Assembly (NCBI GenBank): GCA_019119495.1
Contig: DWWX01000004.1
Location: 28,656-92,655 of the forward strand
Direction: 5' to 3'
Length of the DNA: 64,000 nucleotides
DNA from: Candidatus Gemmiger stercorigallinarum
GTDB lineage: Bacteria > Bacillota > Clostridia > Oscillospirales > Ruminococcaceae
In this document: positions 20,426 to 30,281 of the stretch, in pieces
Layout of the letters: every line of letters begins with the position of its first letter
How positions within the stretch are numbered: position 1 is the first letter of the stretch
Notes under the pieces: model-generated
Database searches by the model: none
What the model was told of the DNA's origin: nothing
What the model saw: the letters and a program-made list of their open reading frames with translations, nothing else
Program-made: the position numbers and the translations under genes

Positions 20426-21340
20426 ATGATGTACAACCCGCAGCTGGAAACCTTTTTGTGTGTGGCGGACGCCGGCAGCTTCAACAAAGCGGCGGCCACG
20501 CTGTACATCACCCCCACGGCGGTGGTCAAGCAGGTGAACCTGCTGGAAAGCTCGCTGGGGCTGACGCTGTTCACCCGCACCCACCGTGGCCTGGTGCTGA
20601 CCGAGGCCGGCAAATCGCTGTACAAAGACGCGCGGTACATCATCCGGTACTGCAAAGCGTCGGTGCTGCGGGCCAAAAGCGCCGGCGGCGAGGAGCGGGT
20701 CATCCGCATCGGCACCTCGCCGATGACGCCGGGGCAGTTTTTGGTCGATCTGTGGCCCAAAGTCCACAGCCTTTGCCCCGACATCAAGTTTGAGCTGGTC
20801 CCCTACGAGAACACGCCGGAGAACGCGCGGGAAATTCTCGCCAACCTGGGCCAGAACATCGACATCGTGGCCGGGCCGTTTGATGCCCGCGCGCTGCAGA
20901 ACTGGCGGTGCGCGGCGCTGCTGCTGAGCCGGGAACCGATCCGGCTGGCGCTTTCGCTGCACCACCCGCTGGCCGGCAAAAAGCGGCTGACCGTGCAGGA
21001 CCTGCACGGCGAACGGCTGATGATGATCCGCCGCGGCTGGAACGGCTCAATGGACGCACTGCGCGATGACCTGGCGCAGAAGCACCCCGAGATCGAGATC
21101 GTGGATTTCGACTTTTTCAACCTGGATACCTTCAACCGGTGCGAGAACGCCAACGACCTGATGGTGGCCATCGACAACTGGAAGAGCGTCCACCCGCTGC
21201 TCAAAGTGGTGCCGGTGCGCTGGAAATTCACCATCCCCTTCGGCATCCTGCACGCGCCCACTCCCTCGCCCACGGTGGAGCGGTTTCTCGAAGCCATCCA
21301 GCAGGTCACCGGCGCCGGCGAGGAACTGCCCAAAATTTGA
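20426..21340 (+). CDS. LysR-family transcriptional regulator
   Basis: LETFLCVADAGSFNKAAATLYITPTAVVKQVNLLESSLGLTLFTRTHRGLVLTEAG. Confidence 0.92.
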   Translation: MMYNPQLETFLCVADAGSFNKAAATLYITPTAVVKQVNLLESSLGLTLFTRTHRGLVLTEAGKSLYKDARYIIRYCKASVLRAKSAGGEERVIRIGTSPMTPGQFLVDLWPKVHSLCPDIKFELVPYENTPENAREILANLGQNIDIVAGPFDARALQNWRCAALLLSREPIRLALSLHHPLAGKKRLTVQDLHGERLMMIRRGWNGSMDALRDDLAQKHPEIEIVDFDFFNLDTFNRCENANDLMVAIDNWKSVHPLLKVVPVRWKFTIPFGILHAPTPSPTVERFLEAIQQVTGAGEELPKI

Positions 21341-21421
21341 GCCTGCGCCGGATGTGCCCAAACACCCGCCGCGGCAAAAGCCGCTTGCCGGCGCGGCCGG
21401 CGCAGAAAGGAAAAATCGCCT

Positions 21422-22021
21422 ATGGAACATCCGGGAACAAAAAGACTGGAAACCGAACGCCTGCTTTTGCGGCCGTTTGGCCCGGCAGATGCGGAAAGCT
21501 GCATCCGCAACTGGGCTGCCGACCCGGCGGTCTACCGCCACATCAGCCAGGAACCGCAGACGCCGGAACAGGTGCGGGGCTGGCTTGCCGCGGCGGAGGA
21601 AGCCTATGCCAACCCGGAGACTCGGTATTGGGCGGTCGTTGAGAGAACTGGTGGGGAAGTGATCGGCGAGATTTTCGTCGATGACTTCAGCGCCCGCAAC
21701 GGCTGGTGCGAGCTGGACTGGAAAATCGGCAGCAGGTTCTGGCAAAAGGGATATGCCACCGAGGCAGCCGCCGCAGTGGCCCGCCATCTGCTGGACGCGG
21801 AGGGCTTCCACCGGATACAGGCAAAGTGTTGTGTGGAAAACCCGGCGTCTGAACGGGTCATGCAAAAGATCGGCATGACCAGGGAGGGCACCCTGCGCGG
21901 CTATTTCCGCACAAAGGACGACCGCTGGTGCGATGTGGTGCTGTACGCGCTGATTGACGGCGAGCAGCCGGAAACCGCCCCGCAAGAGGCAAAAAGGCCT
22001 TTTCCGCCTTCCCCGCAATGA
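21422..22021 (+). CDS. GNAT N-acetyltransferase (RimJ/RimL type)
   Basis: TKRLETERLLLRPF, GEIFVDDFSARNGWCELDWKIGSRFWQKGYATEAAAAV. Confidence 0.9.
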   Translation: MEHPGTKRLETERLLLRPFGPADAESCIRNWAADPAVYRHISQEPQTPEQVRGWLAAAEEAYANPETRYWAVVERTGGEVIGEIFVDDFSARNGWCELDWKIGSRFWQKGYATEAAAAVARHLLDAEGFHRIQAKCCVENPASERVMQKIGMTREGTLRGYFRTKDDRWCDVVLYALIDGEQPETAPQEAKRPFPPSPQ

Positions 22022-22043
22022 GCGCCGCCCCCATTCCATAAAG

Positions 22044-22091
22044 CAAAAAAGCACCCCGCCGGGCGGTATCCATGCCGCCCGGCGGGGTGTC
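22044..22091. terminator. Terminator between convergent genes
   Basis: GCACCCCGCCGGGCGG/CCGCCCGGCGGGGTGT stem with A6 on the + strand (T6 on minus). Confidence 0.8.
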
Positions 22092-22094
22092 TGT

Positions 22095-22427
22095 TCAGGT
22101 CTTGATAAACTTCTTGTCGGCGTCCGGCAGGCCGGCTTCGTCCGAGACATACCGCTCCGCCCGCATGTGCAGGTCGTATTTTTCCCGCAGCGCGGCGATG
22201 GTCCCCATCATCGGCGAGGCATGATGGATGTCCAGCGACGCCTGGTCCTTCCAGCTGTCGATCAGCAGAACGGTCTCCGGGTCGCTCATCGGCAAAAAGT
22301 AGTCGTACCGCAGGTTGCCATCCTCGGCGCGGATCATGGCGGCGGTGCCGCTTTGCTCCATCTCCTCGGCAAACTTGCGCGCGCTGCCGTTTGTCCCGGT
22401 GTAGTACAGATTCATGGTGATGCTCAT
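22095..22427 (-). CDS. Antibiotic biosynthesis monooxygenase (ABM)-like small protein
   Basis: MSITMNLYYTGTNGSARKFAEEM, DYFLPMSDPETVLLIDSWKDQASLDIHHASPMM. Confidence 0.8.
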   Translation of the reverse strand: MSITMNLYYTGTNGSARKFAEEMEQSGTAAMIRAEDGNLRYDYFLPMSDPETVLLIDSWKDQASLDIHHASPMMGTIAALREKYDLHMRAERYVSDEAGLPDADKKFIKT

Positions 22428-22464
22428 GGCAAAGACTCCTTTCCTGATAAATACGGGCAAATCG

Positions 22465-23469
22465 CTATTTCTTTACGTCCAGCAGGGTCACCCCCTGCGG
22501 CGGGTTGCGGTCAATGGCCCCGACGATCCGGTGGGGCAGGTACGGCTCCTCCAGCCAGGCGATGTCCTCCCCGCTCAGCCGGACATCCAGCGCGCCGGCG
22601 GCATCGTCAAAATGCGCGGCCCTGGTGGCGCCGATGATGGGTGACGCCGCCCCCTTGGCCCACAGCCACGCCAGGGCGACCTGCTGCATCTTGACGCCGT
22701 ACCGCCCGGCCAGGGTGTGCACCCGGCGCACGATCTCCATGTCCTGGGCCTCGGTGCGGTCGTACTTGCCCATGGCGGCCCGGTCGGTGCGGCTGCGGAT
22801 GGAATCCGAGTTCCAGGTCGGGCGGGTCAGATGCCCGGCGGCCAGCGGGCTGTACGGCATCAGCGAGACGTTCATCTGCCGGCAGATGGGGATCAGCTCC
22901 CGCTCGTCCTCGCGGTACAGCAGGTTGTAGTGGTTTTCCATCGCCGCAAACTGCGCCCAGCCGTGGTCGCGGGCGGCCAGCTGCATATTGTAAAACTGGT
23001 AGCCGTACATGGCCGACGCGCCGATCGCCCGCACCTTGCCGGACGCCACCAGGTCGTTCAGCGCCTCCATCGTCTCCTCAATGGGGGTGTCGTAGTCGAA
23101 CCGGTGGATAATATACAGGTCCAGGTAATCGGTGCCCAGCCGGCGCAGGCTGCCCTCGATCTCCCGGTGGATCGCCTCGGCGCTGAGCCGGCCGGGGTTA
23201 AAATAGACCTTGGACGCAATGACCACCTTGTCCCGCGCGACGTTCTTTTTCAGCGCCCGGCCCAGGTATTCCTCGCTGGTACCGTCGGAGTAGCCGTTGG
23301 CCGTGTCAAAAAAGTTGATGCCCAGCCCCAGCGCGTGCCGGACGATGGCCTCGGTGCCGGTTTCGTCCAGCGTCCAGTCGTGCATGGTGCCGGCTTTGCC
23401 AAAACTCATGCAGCCGACGCAGAGTTTGGATACCCGGATATCGGTATTGCCAAGATTTGTGTACTCCAT
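22465..23469 (-). CDS. Aldo/keto reductase
   Basis: YTNLGNTDIRVSKLCVGCMSFG, GINFFDTANGYSDGTSEEYLGRAL. Confidence 0.93.
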   Translation of the reverse strand: MEYTNLGNTDIRVSKLCVGCMSFGKAGTMHDWTLDETGTEAIVRHALGLGINFFDTANGYSDGTSEEYLGRALKKNVARDKVVIASKVYFNPGRLSAEAIHREIEGSLRRLGTDYLDLYIIHRFDYDTPIEETMEALNDLVASGKVRAIGASAMYGYQFYNMQLAARDHGWAQFAAMENHYNLLYREDERELIPICRQMNVSLMPYSPLAAGHLTRPTWNSDSIRSRTDRAAMGKYDRTEAQDMEIVRRVHTLAGRYGVKMQQVALAWLWAKGAASPIIGATRAAHFDDAAGALDVRLSGEDIAWLEEPYLPHRIVGAIDRNPPQGVTLLDVKK

Positions 23470-23640
23470 AGTCCACGCTCCTTACGTCTGTTTTCTCTTT
23501 GCGGCAATGGGGCCGGCCGCTGTGATTTGACATGATGCCAATATGTCGATGGGATACTCCTGCAACGGCGGCGCGTCGATCGCAGCAGCCGCGCCGGCCG
23601 GTACACAGGGATGCGGCCCGTCCCAGACCGGCGCTGCCGC

Positions 23641-24330
23641 TCAGCCCTCGGCGGCCTTGTTGACGCAGGCCACCGCGTTCAGGCTGCGCGGGTAGCCGAT
23701 GTAGGGCAGGCACTGGGAGACGACCCGGATCAAAAAGTCCTTGTCGTTGCCCAGGTTCATGTTGCCCTTGGCGTGGGCGGTCAGCTGGGGCTCGCAGCCG
23801 CCCTGCGCGGCCAAAAAACAGAAGGTGATCATCTCCCGCTGGGCCAGGCTCAGCCCGGTGCGGGTGTAATAGTCGCCAAAGCAGTTGGCGGCCAGCCAGC
23901 GGTTGATGTGCCCGGCTTTCCAGGCTTCCAGCATCTGGGGGCCGAAGATGTCTGCCTGCGCCTGCGCGCCTTTTTCCAGCCGGTCGTCCATCGTGGTGGT
24001 GGCCTGGGGTTCCAGCGGCAGGGCCACGCCCCGGCGGGTAAGCTCCTCGTTGGTCAAATCGAGAAACGGCCGCACCCGGCCGATGCCCAGGTAGTCCACC
24101 GCCTGGTAGACGATCTCTTTGACCATGACCGGCGTCAGCCCTGCGTCCAGCGCGCGGGGCAGCTCGGCGGCAAACTCCTCCTTGCCCTGGCAGCCCAGCA
24201 GCGTGGCCAGGATCGCCATGTGGCGGGTGACGGGTTCCAGCTGCTGGCCGGGCTCGTTCACCACCTCGTCAAAGGCAAAATGGTCAAAACGCTCGGCAAA
24301 TTCCGGGTCGGTCTCATGGTAGCTTTTCAT
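23641..24330 (-). CDS. Carboxymuconolactone decarboxylase family protein (two CMD-like repeats)
   Basis: LSLAQREMITFCFLAAQGGCEPQLTAHAKGNMNLG. Confidence 0.85.
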   Translation of the reverse strand: MKSYHETDPEFAERFDHFAFDEVVNEPGQQLEPVTRHMAILATLLGCQGKEEFAAELPRALDAGLTPVMVKEIVYQAVDYLGIGRVRPFLDLTNEELTRRGVALPLEPQATTTMDDRLEKGAQAQADIFGPQMLEAWKAGHINRWLAANCFGDYYTRTGLSLAQREMITFCFLAAQGGCEPQLTAHAKGNMNLGNDKDFLIRVVSQCLPYIGYPRSLNAVACVNKAAEG

Positions 24331-24707
24331 GGCTGCACGCTCCTTTGCTTGGTATCTGCGGCAGCTGCGCGGCAAAAGCCGGTTGGCGGCTGCCTGCCAT
24401 GTTTATTGTATCCCAAACGACGGTCTGATGTCTAATGCTTATCCGATATGCTCAGCCATACAAATTGCGTATGCATCCCGGCCCGCACGGCTGCCCGGCC
24501 GCAGAGGGAGCCCGTTTGGCCGGCATGGGACCGGCGGGGACCCGGCCGATGCGCGAAAGGCGCGAAGCGGCCGCCGCAAAAAAACTTTGCCCCCGGTGAT
24601 ACATTCCCGCCCCGGCGGACGTTATAAGGGTGAACGGACACAAAACAGGCTGGCGGCGCGGGGCAGGGAGGGCTGCCGCCCGCCGCCGGCCAAAAGGAGG
24701 GGAGCAG

Positions 24708-25226
24708 ATGGAACATCCCACACGGCCCATTGCCGACGAAGCCGCGCTGGAGCAGGCGGTGCGGCAGTACCAGGCCGAGCTGCTGCGCTATGCGGCGGGC
24801 ATCCTGGGCAATGCCGCCGACGCCGAGGACGCGGTGCAGACCGCTTTCCTCAAGCTGTGGCACAGCCGCGGCCGCCTGCGGCCGGACACCAACCTGCGGG
24901 CACTGCTGTACCGCATCACCTGCAATACGGCGCTGGACATGCTGCGCCGAGCCCGGCGGGAGGCTGCCCGCACCCCGCCCGCGGCCCCGCCGGAGACCGA
25001 CGACCCGGAAACCGCTGACCGGCGGGCGGCCCTGCGCGCCGCGCTGGACGCCCTTGCGCCCCAGGACCGGGCGCTGGTATGGGGCCAGGTGGTGGAGGGC
25101 TTGTCCTACCGGGAGCTGGCGGCCATCCACCACCGGCCGGAGCCGTACCTGCGCAACCGGTGCAGCCGCGCCAAACGCCTGCTGGCCGACCTGCTGACCC
25201 AAATGGAAGAGGAGGACTGCACATGA
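24708..25226 (+). CDS. ECF-type RNA polymerase sigma factor
   Basis: Region 2 YAAGILGNAADAEDAVQTAFLKLW and region 4 LAPQDRALVWGQVVEGLSYRELAAI. Confidence 0.88.
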   Translation: MEHPTRPIADEAALEQAVRQYQAELLRYAAGILGNAADAEDAVQTAFLKLWHSRGRLRPDTNLRALLYRITCNTALDMLRRARREAARTPPAAPPETDDPETADRRAALRAALDALAPQDRALVWGQVVEGLSYRELAAIHHRPEPYLRNRCSRAKRLLADLLTQMEEEDCT

Positions 25227-26353
25227 ACGCTGCGAACGAACGCACCCCCGGCGACGCTGCCCTGCGCCGGCAGCTGCTGGCCCTTGCCCCGCCGGAAACC
25301 GACCTGTGGCCGGGCATCGCCGCGGAGCTGGCCCGGCAGCCGTCCCGTCCCCGCTGGTCCGCCCGCCGCAGGCTGTGCGCGGCGCTGCTGGCGGCGGTAT
25401 TGCTGGCCGCTTTGCTGATGGGCGCGGCGGTGCTGCGCAGATGGGTGGTGTACGACACTGCCGCCGGTACCCTGACCATCCTGCCGGAAGGGGAGGGCTA
25501 TGCGCCCGAAGGCACCGGCGAGGACGGCAACCCCTACGCCGCCTTTGCCCCGGTGCCGTCCTGGCAGACAGATGCGGCCGGGGACGGCAGCCTGATCCTG
25601 CCGGAGACCGGGCGCACCCGCCTGCTAAACAGTGCCTGCTTTGGCCAGGCGACGGTGGAGGTGCAGGGGGATGCGGGCAGCCTGAGCTTTGGCGGCGGCC
25701 CGGCAATGCTGCAAAGCAGCGACCGGGCGGAGCTGCTGGCTGCCTGGCCCTGGGACGACGGCGTACGGCGCATGGCCGACGCCCTGCCGGAACGCTGTAC
25801 GTTTACAGCGGGCACGGTGCTGCCATACACCACGCCGCAGCAACTGGCGCAGGCCGGGCTTGCCCGGCTGGAACAGGGGGACGGCTGGGCGGCGGCTGTT
25901 TTTGACCTGCCGGAAGAGGTCAAACGGCAGGGCCGGACGCTGAGCCTGACCTATACCGGTCCGGACGGGGTGCAGGTACGGCTGAAAAGCGGCCTGAGCA
26001 GCGACTGCAGCCTGCTCTTGACCGGCAGCGAGGACCTGCAGCCCCAGCCGCTGGAGCTGGACGGCTTTGTGGGCGGCACCAGGGTCACCCGCAAAAACGC
26101 CGACGGCCGGGACGAGACCACCGTCTACCTGTGGCGGCCCATCGATCCGGTCATGCTGGACAGCAGCGCCGACGTGCTGCTGCGCCGCGCCGCCGAGGGT
26201 GCCGGCGCCGGCCCCGACACCCTGCTGGGCCAGGCCGCCGCGCTGGCCAAACCCGGCGCCGAAGAGGAACAGCGGTACCTGAGCTATACCATCACCGCAG
26301 CCGGCCTGACCGACGCCGAGCTGGACGCGCTGCTGGCCGCCCTGGCCGGCTGA
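25223..26353 (+). CDS. Membrane-anchored putative anti-sigma factor
   Basis: ATGA overlap with the ECF sigma gene; short cytoplasmic N-terminus, one TM (LCAALLAAVLLAALLMGAAVL), long extracytoplasmic domain. Confidence 0.65.
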   Translation: MNAANERTPGDAALRRQLLALAPPETDLWPGIAAELARQPSRPRWSARRRLCAALLAAVLLAALLMGAAVLRRWVVYDTAAGTLTILPEGEGYAPEGTGEDGNPYAAFAPVPSWQTDAAGDGSLILPETGRTRLLNSACFGQATVEVQGDAGSLSFGGGPAMLQSSDRAELLAAWPWDDGVRRMADALPERCTFTAGTVLPYTTPQQLAQAGLARLEQGDGWAAAVFDLPEEVKRQGRTLSLTYTGPDGVQVRLKSGLSSDCSLLLTGSEDLQPQPLELDGFVGGTRVTRKNADGRDETTVYLWRPIDPVMLDSSADVLLRRAAEGAGAGPDTLLGQAAALAKPGAEEEQRYLSYTITAAGLTDAELDALLAALAG

Positions 26354-26364
26354 CCCGCACGGTG

Positions 26365-26423
26365 CAAAACGCACAGCCGCCCGCGGCAGGGAACCCCCTG
26401 CACCGCGGGCGGCTGCGTGTTTT
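26365..26423. terminator. Terminator between convergent genes
   Basis: GCAGCCGCCCGCGG-type stem with flanking A- and T-rich tracts. Confidence 0.7.
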
Positions 26424-26481
26424 GCCGGCCGCAGGCGCCGCCCGGCTTTGCGGCGCGGGGCGGGGAAGGGCTGCCGCCCCC

Positions 26482-27183
26482 TCACGCGCCGTCCGCTTCT
26501 AGCAGTTCCCGCAGCGTTTCCAGCGCCCGCTTTTCAATGCGGGAGACATAGCTGCGGCTGATGCCCAGCCGCCGGGCAATGGCCTGCTGGGTCAGCTCCG
26601 GGCCGCCGTCCAGGCCGTAGCGCAGCGTCAGGATGCGGGCCTCCCGCGGCGGCAGCCGGGCCACCTGCGCCCGCAGGCGCAAAATGCTGTCCCGCCGCTC
26701 GCAGTCGTCCTCCATCACTGCGTCGTCGGGCAGCGTGTCGGCCAGCGTCAGCTGGCCGCTGTCGTTGCTGCCGCTTTCCAGCGGTTCCTGCAGCGAGAGG
26801 GGCGTGCCCTCCCGCCGGGTGTGGCGCAGGTGCATACGGATCTCGTTCTCGATGCACTGGGACGCATAGCTGGCAAACCGCACGCGGCGGGCCGGGTCAA
26901 AGGTGTCCACCGCCTTGATCAGCCCGATGGACCCGATGCTGACCAGGTCGTCCTGGGACGCGCTGGCCGCGTAATACTTTTTTGCCACGTGGGCCACCAG
27001 GCGCAGGTTGTGGCGGATCAGCGTGTCCCGCGCGGCGCGGTCGCCGGCCTGCATGGCGGCAAAGGCGGCGCGCTCCTCGGCGGGGCGCAGCGGCCGCGGA
27101 AAGCTGCCTGCTTCCAGGTGCAGCGCCAGGTACAAAATCTGCGAGGCCGCCGCCTGGAGAAAAATCGTCAAAATTTGCAGCAT
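26482..27183 (-). CDS. sigK: SigK-like sporulation sigma factor
   Basis: Hydrophobic N-terminal pro-sequence-like segment ...FPRPLRPAEE, IRHNLRLVAHVAKKYY, IGSIGLIKAVDTFD, LGISRSYVSRIEKRALETL. Confidence 0.82.
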   Translation of the reverse strand: MLQILTIFLQAAASQILYLALHLEAGSFPRPLRPAEERAAFAAMQAGDRAARDTLIRHNLRLVAHVAKKYYAASASQDDLVSIGSIGLIKAVDTFDPARRVRFASYASQCIENEIRMHLRHTRREGTPLSLQEPLESGSNDSGQLTLADTLPDDAVMEDDCERRDSILRLRAQVARLPPREARILTLRYGLDGGPELTQQAIARRLGISRSYVSRIEKRALETLRELLEADGA

Positions 27184-27550
27184 ACCATCACCCCCGGCAA
27201 GGATATGCGGCCCCCGGCGCCGGTATGCCTGCGGCAGCCAAAGCCCGGCCGGCGCGCGGCCCGTCCCCCGGCAAAACCACCACATTGCCCGCGGCGTTTT
27301 TGGGCAATGTGCCCGATTTTGCAAGGACGGCGGGAAAAATGACATTTCAGCGACGGTTCCGCGCCGCGCGGCAGATTTTTTGCTTGCGTTTTGCCGCGTT
27401 TGCGTTTATACTAAAAGTACAAGGAAAAGTATGCCTTTCGGCTGCTTTTCCGGGGTGCAGCCGCGGGGACCCGGCTGTCTCCGGGAGCGGGGCGCGCCCC
27501 GGTATGCCCGTGGCACCCGGCCGCGGGACACGAATGCGAGGTGGAAAAAC

Positions 27551-28153
27551 ATGAAACACATTGTCATCACCATGGCCCGCGAGTACGCCTCCGGCGGCAG
27601 CGAGATCGCCCGGATGGTCGCCGACGAACTGGGCATCCCCCTGTACAACAAGGAGCTGATCACCATTGCGGCCAAAAAGAGCGGCCTGACCGAGGAAGCC
27701 ATCGCCGCCAGCGAGAACCAGCGCAGCGGCAGCCTGATCTACAGCCTGTACATGATGGGCAACACGCTGCCCCTGGCCGACCAGGTCTACATCCTGCAGT
27801 CCAACGTCATCAAGGAACTGGCCGAAAAAGAGTCCTGCATCATTCTGGGGCGCTGCGGTGACTATGTGCTGCGCGACCGCGACAATGTGCTGCGCACCTT
27901 CGTGTTTGCGCCGCTGGAACAGCGCATTGCCTTTGCCAAGTCCCGCCCCGGCGCCAAGGACATGGCCGACCGCCTGTGGGAGACCACCCTGGCCAAGCAC
28001 GACCGCGCCCGCGCCAGCTACTACAATTACTACACCGAAAACCGCTGGGGCGAGGCCAAAAACTACGACCTGTGCCTGAACGCTGCCCTGAGCCGCGAGA
28101 CCTGCGCGCAGATGATCGTGGACGCGGCCAGGGCCATGCAGGCCAGGCTGTGA
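27551..28153 (+). CDS. Cytidylate kinase-like family protein
   Basis: IVITMAREYASGGSEIARMVADELGIPLYNKELI, CIILGRCGDYVLRD. Confidence 0.88.
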   Translation: MKHIVITMAREYASGGSEIARMVADELGIPLYNKELITIAAKKSGLTEEAIAASENQRSGSLIYSLYMMGNTLPLADQVYILQSNVIKELAEKESCIILGRCGDYVLRDRDNVLRTFVFAPLEQRIAFAKSRPGAKDMADRLWETTLAKHDRARASYYNYYTENRWGEAKNYDLCLNAALSRETCAQMIVDAARAMQARL

Positions 28154-28277
28154 CCCCGCGCGTTTTTCACTGACTTTCAGCGGCCGGGAGCCAGCCTCGG
28201 TTCCCGGCTGTTATTCTGCCCGCCCGCGGCGGATACTAAGGTACACGGCACACCATTTTCAAGGAGAGAAACGACCC

Positions 28278-29690
28278 ATGCAAGCAAACTACGACCTGAT
28301 CATCGTCGGCGCCGGCCCTGCCGGCATCTTCACCGCGCTGGAACTGCTGCGCAAAGGCAGCAGGGCCCGCATGCTGATCGTGGAAAAAGGCAAGCCGGTG
28401 GAAAAACGCCACTGTCCCAAGGCAGAGATCGGCCACTGCGTCAACTGCAAGCCCACCTGCGCCATCACCACCGGGTTTTCCGGCGCGGGGGCTTTCTCGG
28501 ACGGCAAGCTGTCCCTGTCCCACCAGGTGGGCGGCGAGCTGCCGGAGCTGATCGGCGAGGACTTTGCCCAAAGCCTGATCGACTACACCGACAAGATCTA
28601 CCTGGAATTTGGCGCCGACCCCCATGTGGAGGGCGTCTACGAGGGCGCCGAGATCAAGGACATCCGCAAGCGGGCCATCCAGGCCGGTCTGCAGCTGGTG
28701 GACTGCCCCATCCGCCATCTGGGCACCGAGAAGGCCCAGCAGCTCTACCTGAACATCCAGAATTACCTGGCGGAGCACGGCGTCGAGATGCTGTTCAACA
28801 CCGAGTGCGAGAACATCCTGCTGGAGGGCACCACCTGCACCGGCGTGCGCATCCGGGAGGCGGGCGGCGCCGAGCATGACCTGCTTGCCAAACAGGTGGT
28901 CATCGCCACCGGCCGCCGCGGCGCCGACTGGCTGGAAAAGCTGTGCGCCGAGCACGGCATCACCCACAAGCCCGGCACGGTGGATATCGGCGTGCGGGTG
29001 GAGTGCCGCAACGAGGTGATGGAGACCATCAACAGCGTGCTGTACGAGGGCAAGCTGATCGGCTACCCCCGCCCCTGGAAAAACAAGGTGCGCACCTTCT
29101 GCCAGAACCCCGGCGGCTTTGTGGCGCAGGAAAATTACGACAACGACCTGGCGGTCGTCAACGGCCACAGCTACAAGGACCTAAAAAGCAACAACACCAA
29201 CCTGGCGATTTTGTGCAGCCACAACTTTACCGAGCCTTTCAATCAGCCCATCGCCTACGCCCAAAAGGTGGGCGAGCTGACCAACATGCTGGGCGCCGGG
29301 CACATTCTGGTGCAGCGGTACGGCGATATTTTGGACGGCAAGCGCACCTGGCCGCGTGAGCTGGCCCGCGCCAACGTGCAGCCTACCCTGAAAGACGCGG
29401 TGGCCGGCGATATCACCGCCGCCATGCCCTACCGCGCCATGGTCAACATCATCGAGTTCATCAAGATGATGGACCAGGTGGTGCCGGGCTTTGCCGCGCC
29501 GGAAACGCTGCTCTACTCTCCGGAGCTGAAATTCTACTCCAACAAGGTCAAGATGGACACCGACCTGGAGACCAACCTGGCCGGCCTGCATTGCCTGGGC
29601 GATTCCTCCGGCTGGACCCGCGGCCTGATGATGGCGTCGGTCATGGGCGTGCTGATGGGCCGCAAGCTGATTGAGAACCACGGCTTTTGA
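28278..29690 (+). CDS. FAD-dependent oxidoreductase
   Basis: YDLIIVGAGPAGIFTALELL Rossmann motif; FSGAGAFSDGKLSLS; C-terminal GDSSGWTRGLMMASVMG. Confidence 0.9.
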   Translation: MQANYDLIIVGAGPAGIFTALELLRKGSRARMLIVEKGKPVEKRHCPKAEIGHCVNCKPTCAITTGFSGAGAFSDGKLSLSHQVGGELPELIGEDFAQSLIDYTDKIYLEFGADPHVEGVYEGAEIKDIRKRAIQAGLQLVDCPIRHLGTEKAQQLYLNIQNYLAEHGVEMLFNTECENILLEGTTCTGVRIREAGGAEHDLLAKQVVIATGRRGADWLEKLCAEHGITHKPGTVDIGVRVECRNEVMETINSVLYEGKLIGYPRPWKNKVRTFCQNPGGFVAQENYDNDLAVVNGHSYKDLKSNNTNLAILCSHNFTEPFNQPIAYAQKVGELTNMLGAGHILVQRYGDILDGKRTWPRELARANVQPTLKDAVAGDITAAMPYRAMVNIIEFIKMMDQVVPGFAAPETLLYSPELKFYSNKVKMDTDLETNLAGLHCLGDSSGWTRGLMMASVMGVLMGRKLIENHGF

Positions 29691-29738
29691 GGCAAAAGCT
29701 CCGCAGGCCTGAAAACGCCGCCCGCATATCGTAATAAC

Positions 29739-29766
29739 AACGCCCCGGTCATAGGACCGGGGCGTT
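29739..29766. terminator. Hairpin terminator between convergent genes
   Basis: AACGCCCCGGTC-ATAG-GACCGGGGCGTT palindrome. Confidence 0.7.
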
Positions 29767-29785
29767 CGTTATAGTATGCCAAAAG

Positions 29786-30253
29786 TCAGGGCAGGGGACG
29801 GCCGGCGCGGCGGAACATCCGGCGCACCTCGTCGGGGGTGCAGCGGAAATCCCCTTCGCCGCTGCGGCGGTAGGTGCCGGTCAGCGGGTCGCCGCCCACA
29901 TACACCGGGCGGTCCCGGCGGCTGGCGCGGGGCACCCGGATGACCACGATGCGTTTGCCCTGGCAGTCCTCCACCCGCACATGGCGGGGCTTCAGGATGT
30001 TGGCGCTGACAATGTTCGGGGCGTTGACCAGCACCCAGAAATCGTGCACCAGCTGCATCGGGTCGGGCAGCTCGATGGGGTGTAGGCTTTTGTCCGGCAG
30101 CTCCTCCACCCCCAGCAGGATCACCCCGCCCCAGGTGTTGGCAAAGGCGGAGTAGGTCTCCCAAATGCTGTGGGGCAGGCCGCCGTAGGCTTTTTTGGCC
30201 TCCAGCCGGTTGTTTTCGCGGCAGCGGCGCACGTCATAGTGCAGGTCAAACAT
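29786..30253 (-). CDS. Short AlbA_2 (Schlafen-type) domain protein
   Basis: ENNRLEAKKAYGGLPHSIWETYSAFANTWGGVILLGVEE; about 155 aa. Confidence 0.75.
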   Translation of the reverse strand: MFDLHYDVRRCRENNRLEAKKAYGGLPHSIWETYSAFANTWGGVILLGVEELPDKSLHPIELPDPMQLVHDFWVLVNAPNIVSANILKPRHVRVEDCQGKRIVVIRVPRASRRDRPVYVGGDPLTGTYRRSGEGDFRCTPDEVRRMFRRAGRPLP

Positions 30254-30281
30254 GGCAGCCTCCTTGGCGGCGGGCCGGCGC

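Noticed and set aside
23306-23713. 135-aa minus-strand ORF upstream of the aldo/keto reductase
   Set aside because: Out-of-frame overlap with the reductase N-terminus; no RBS or family signal.
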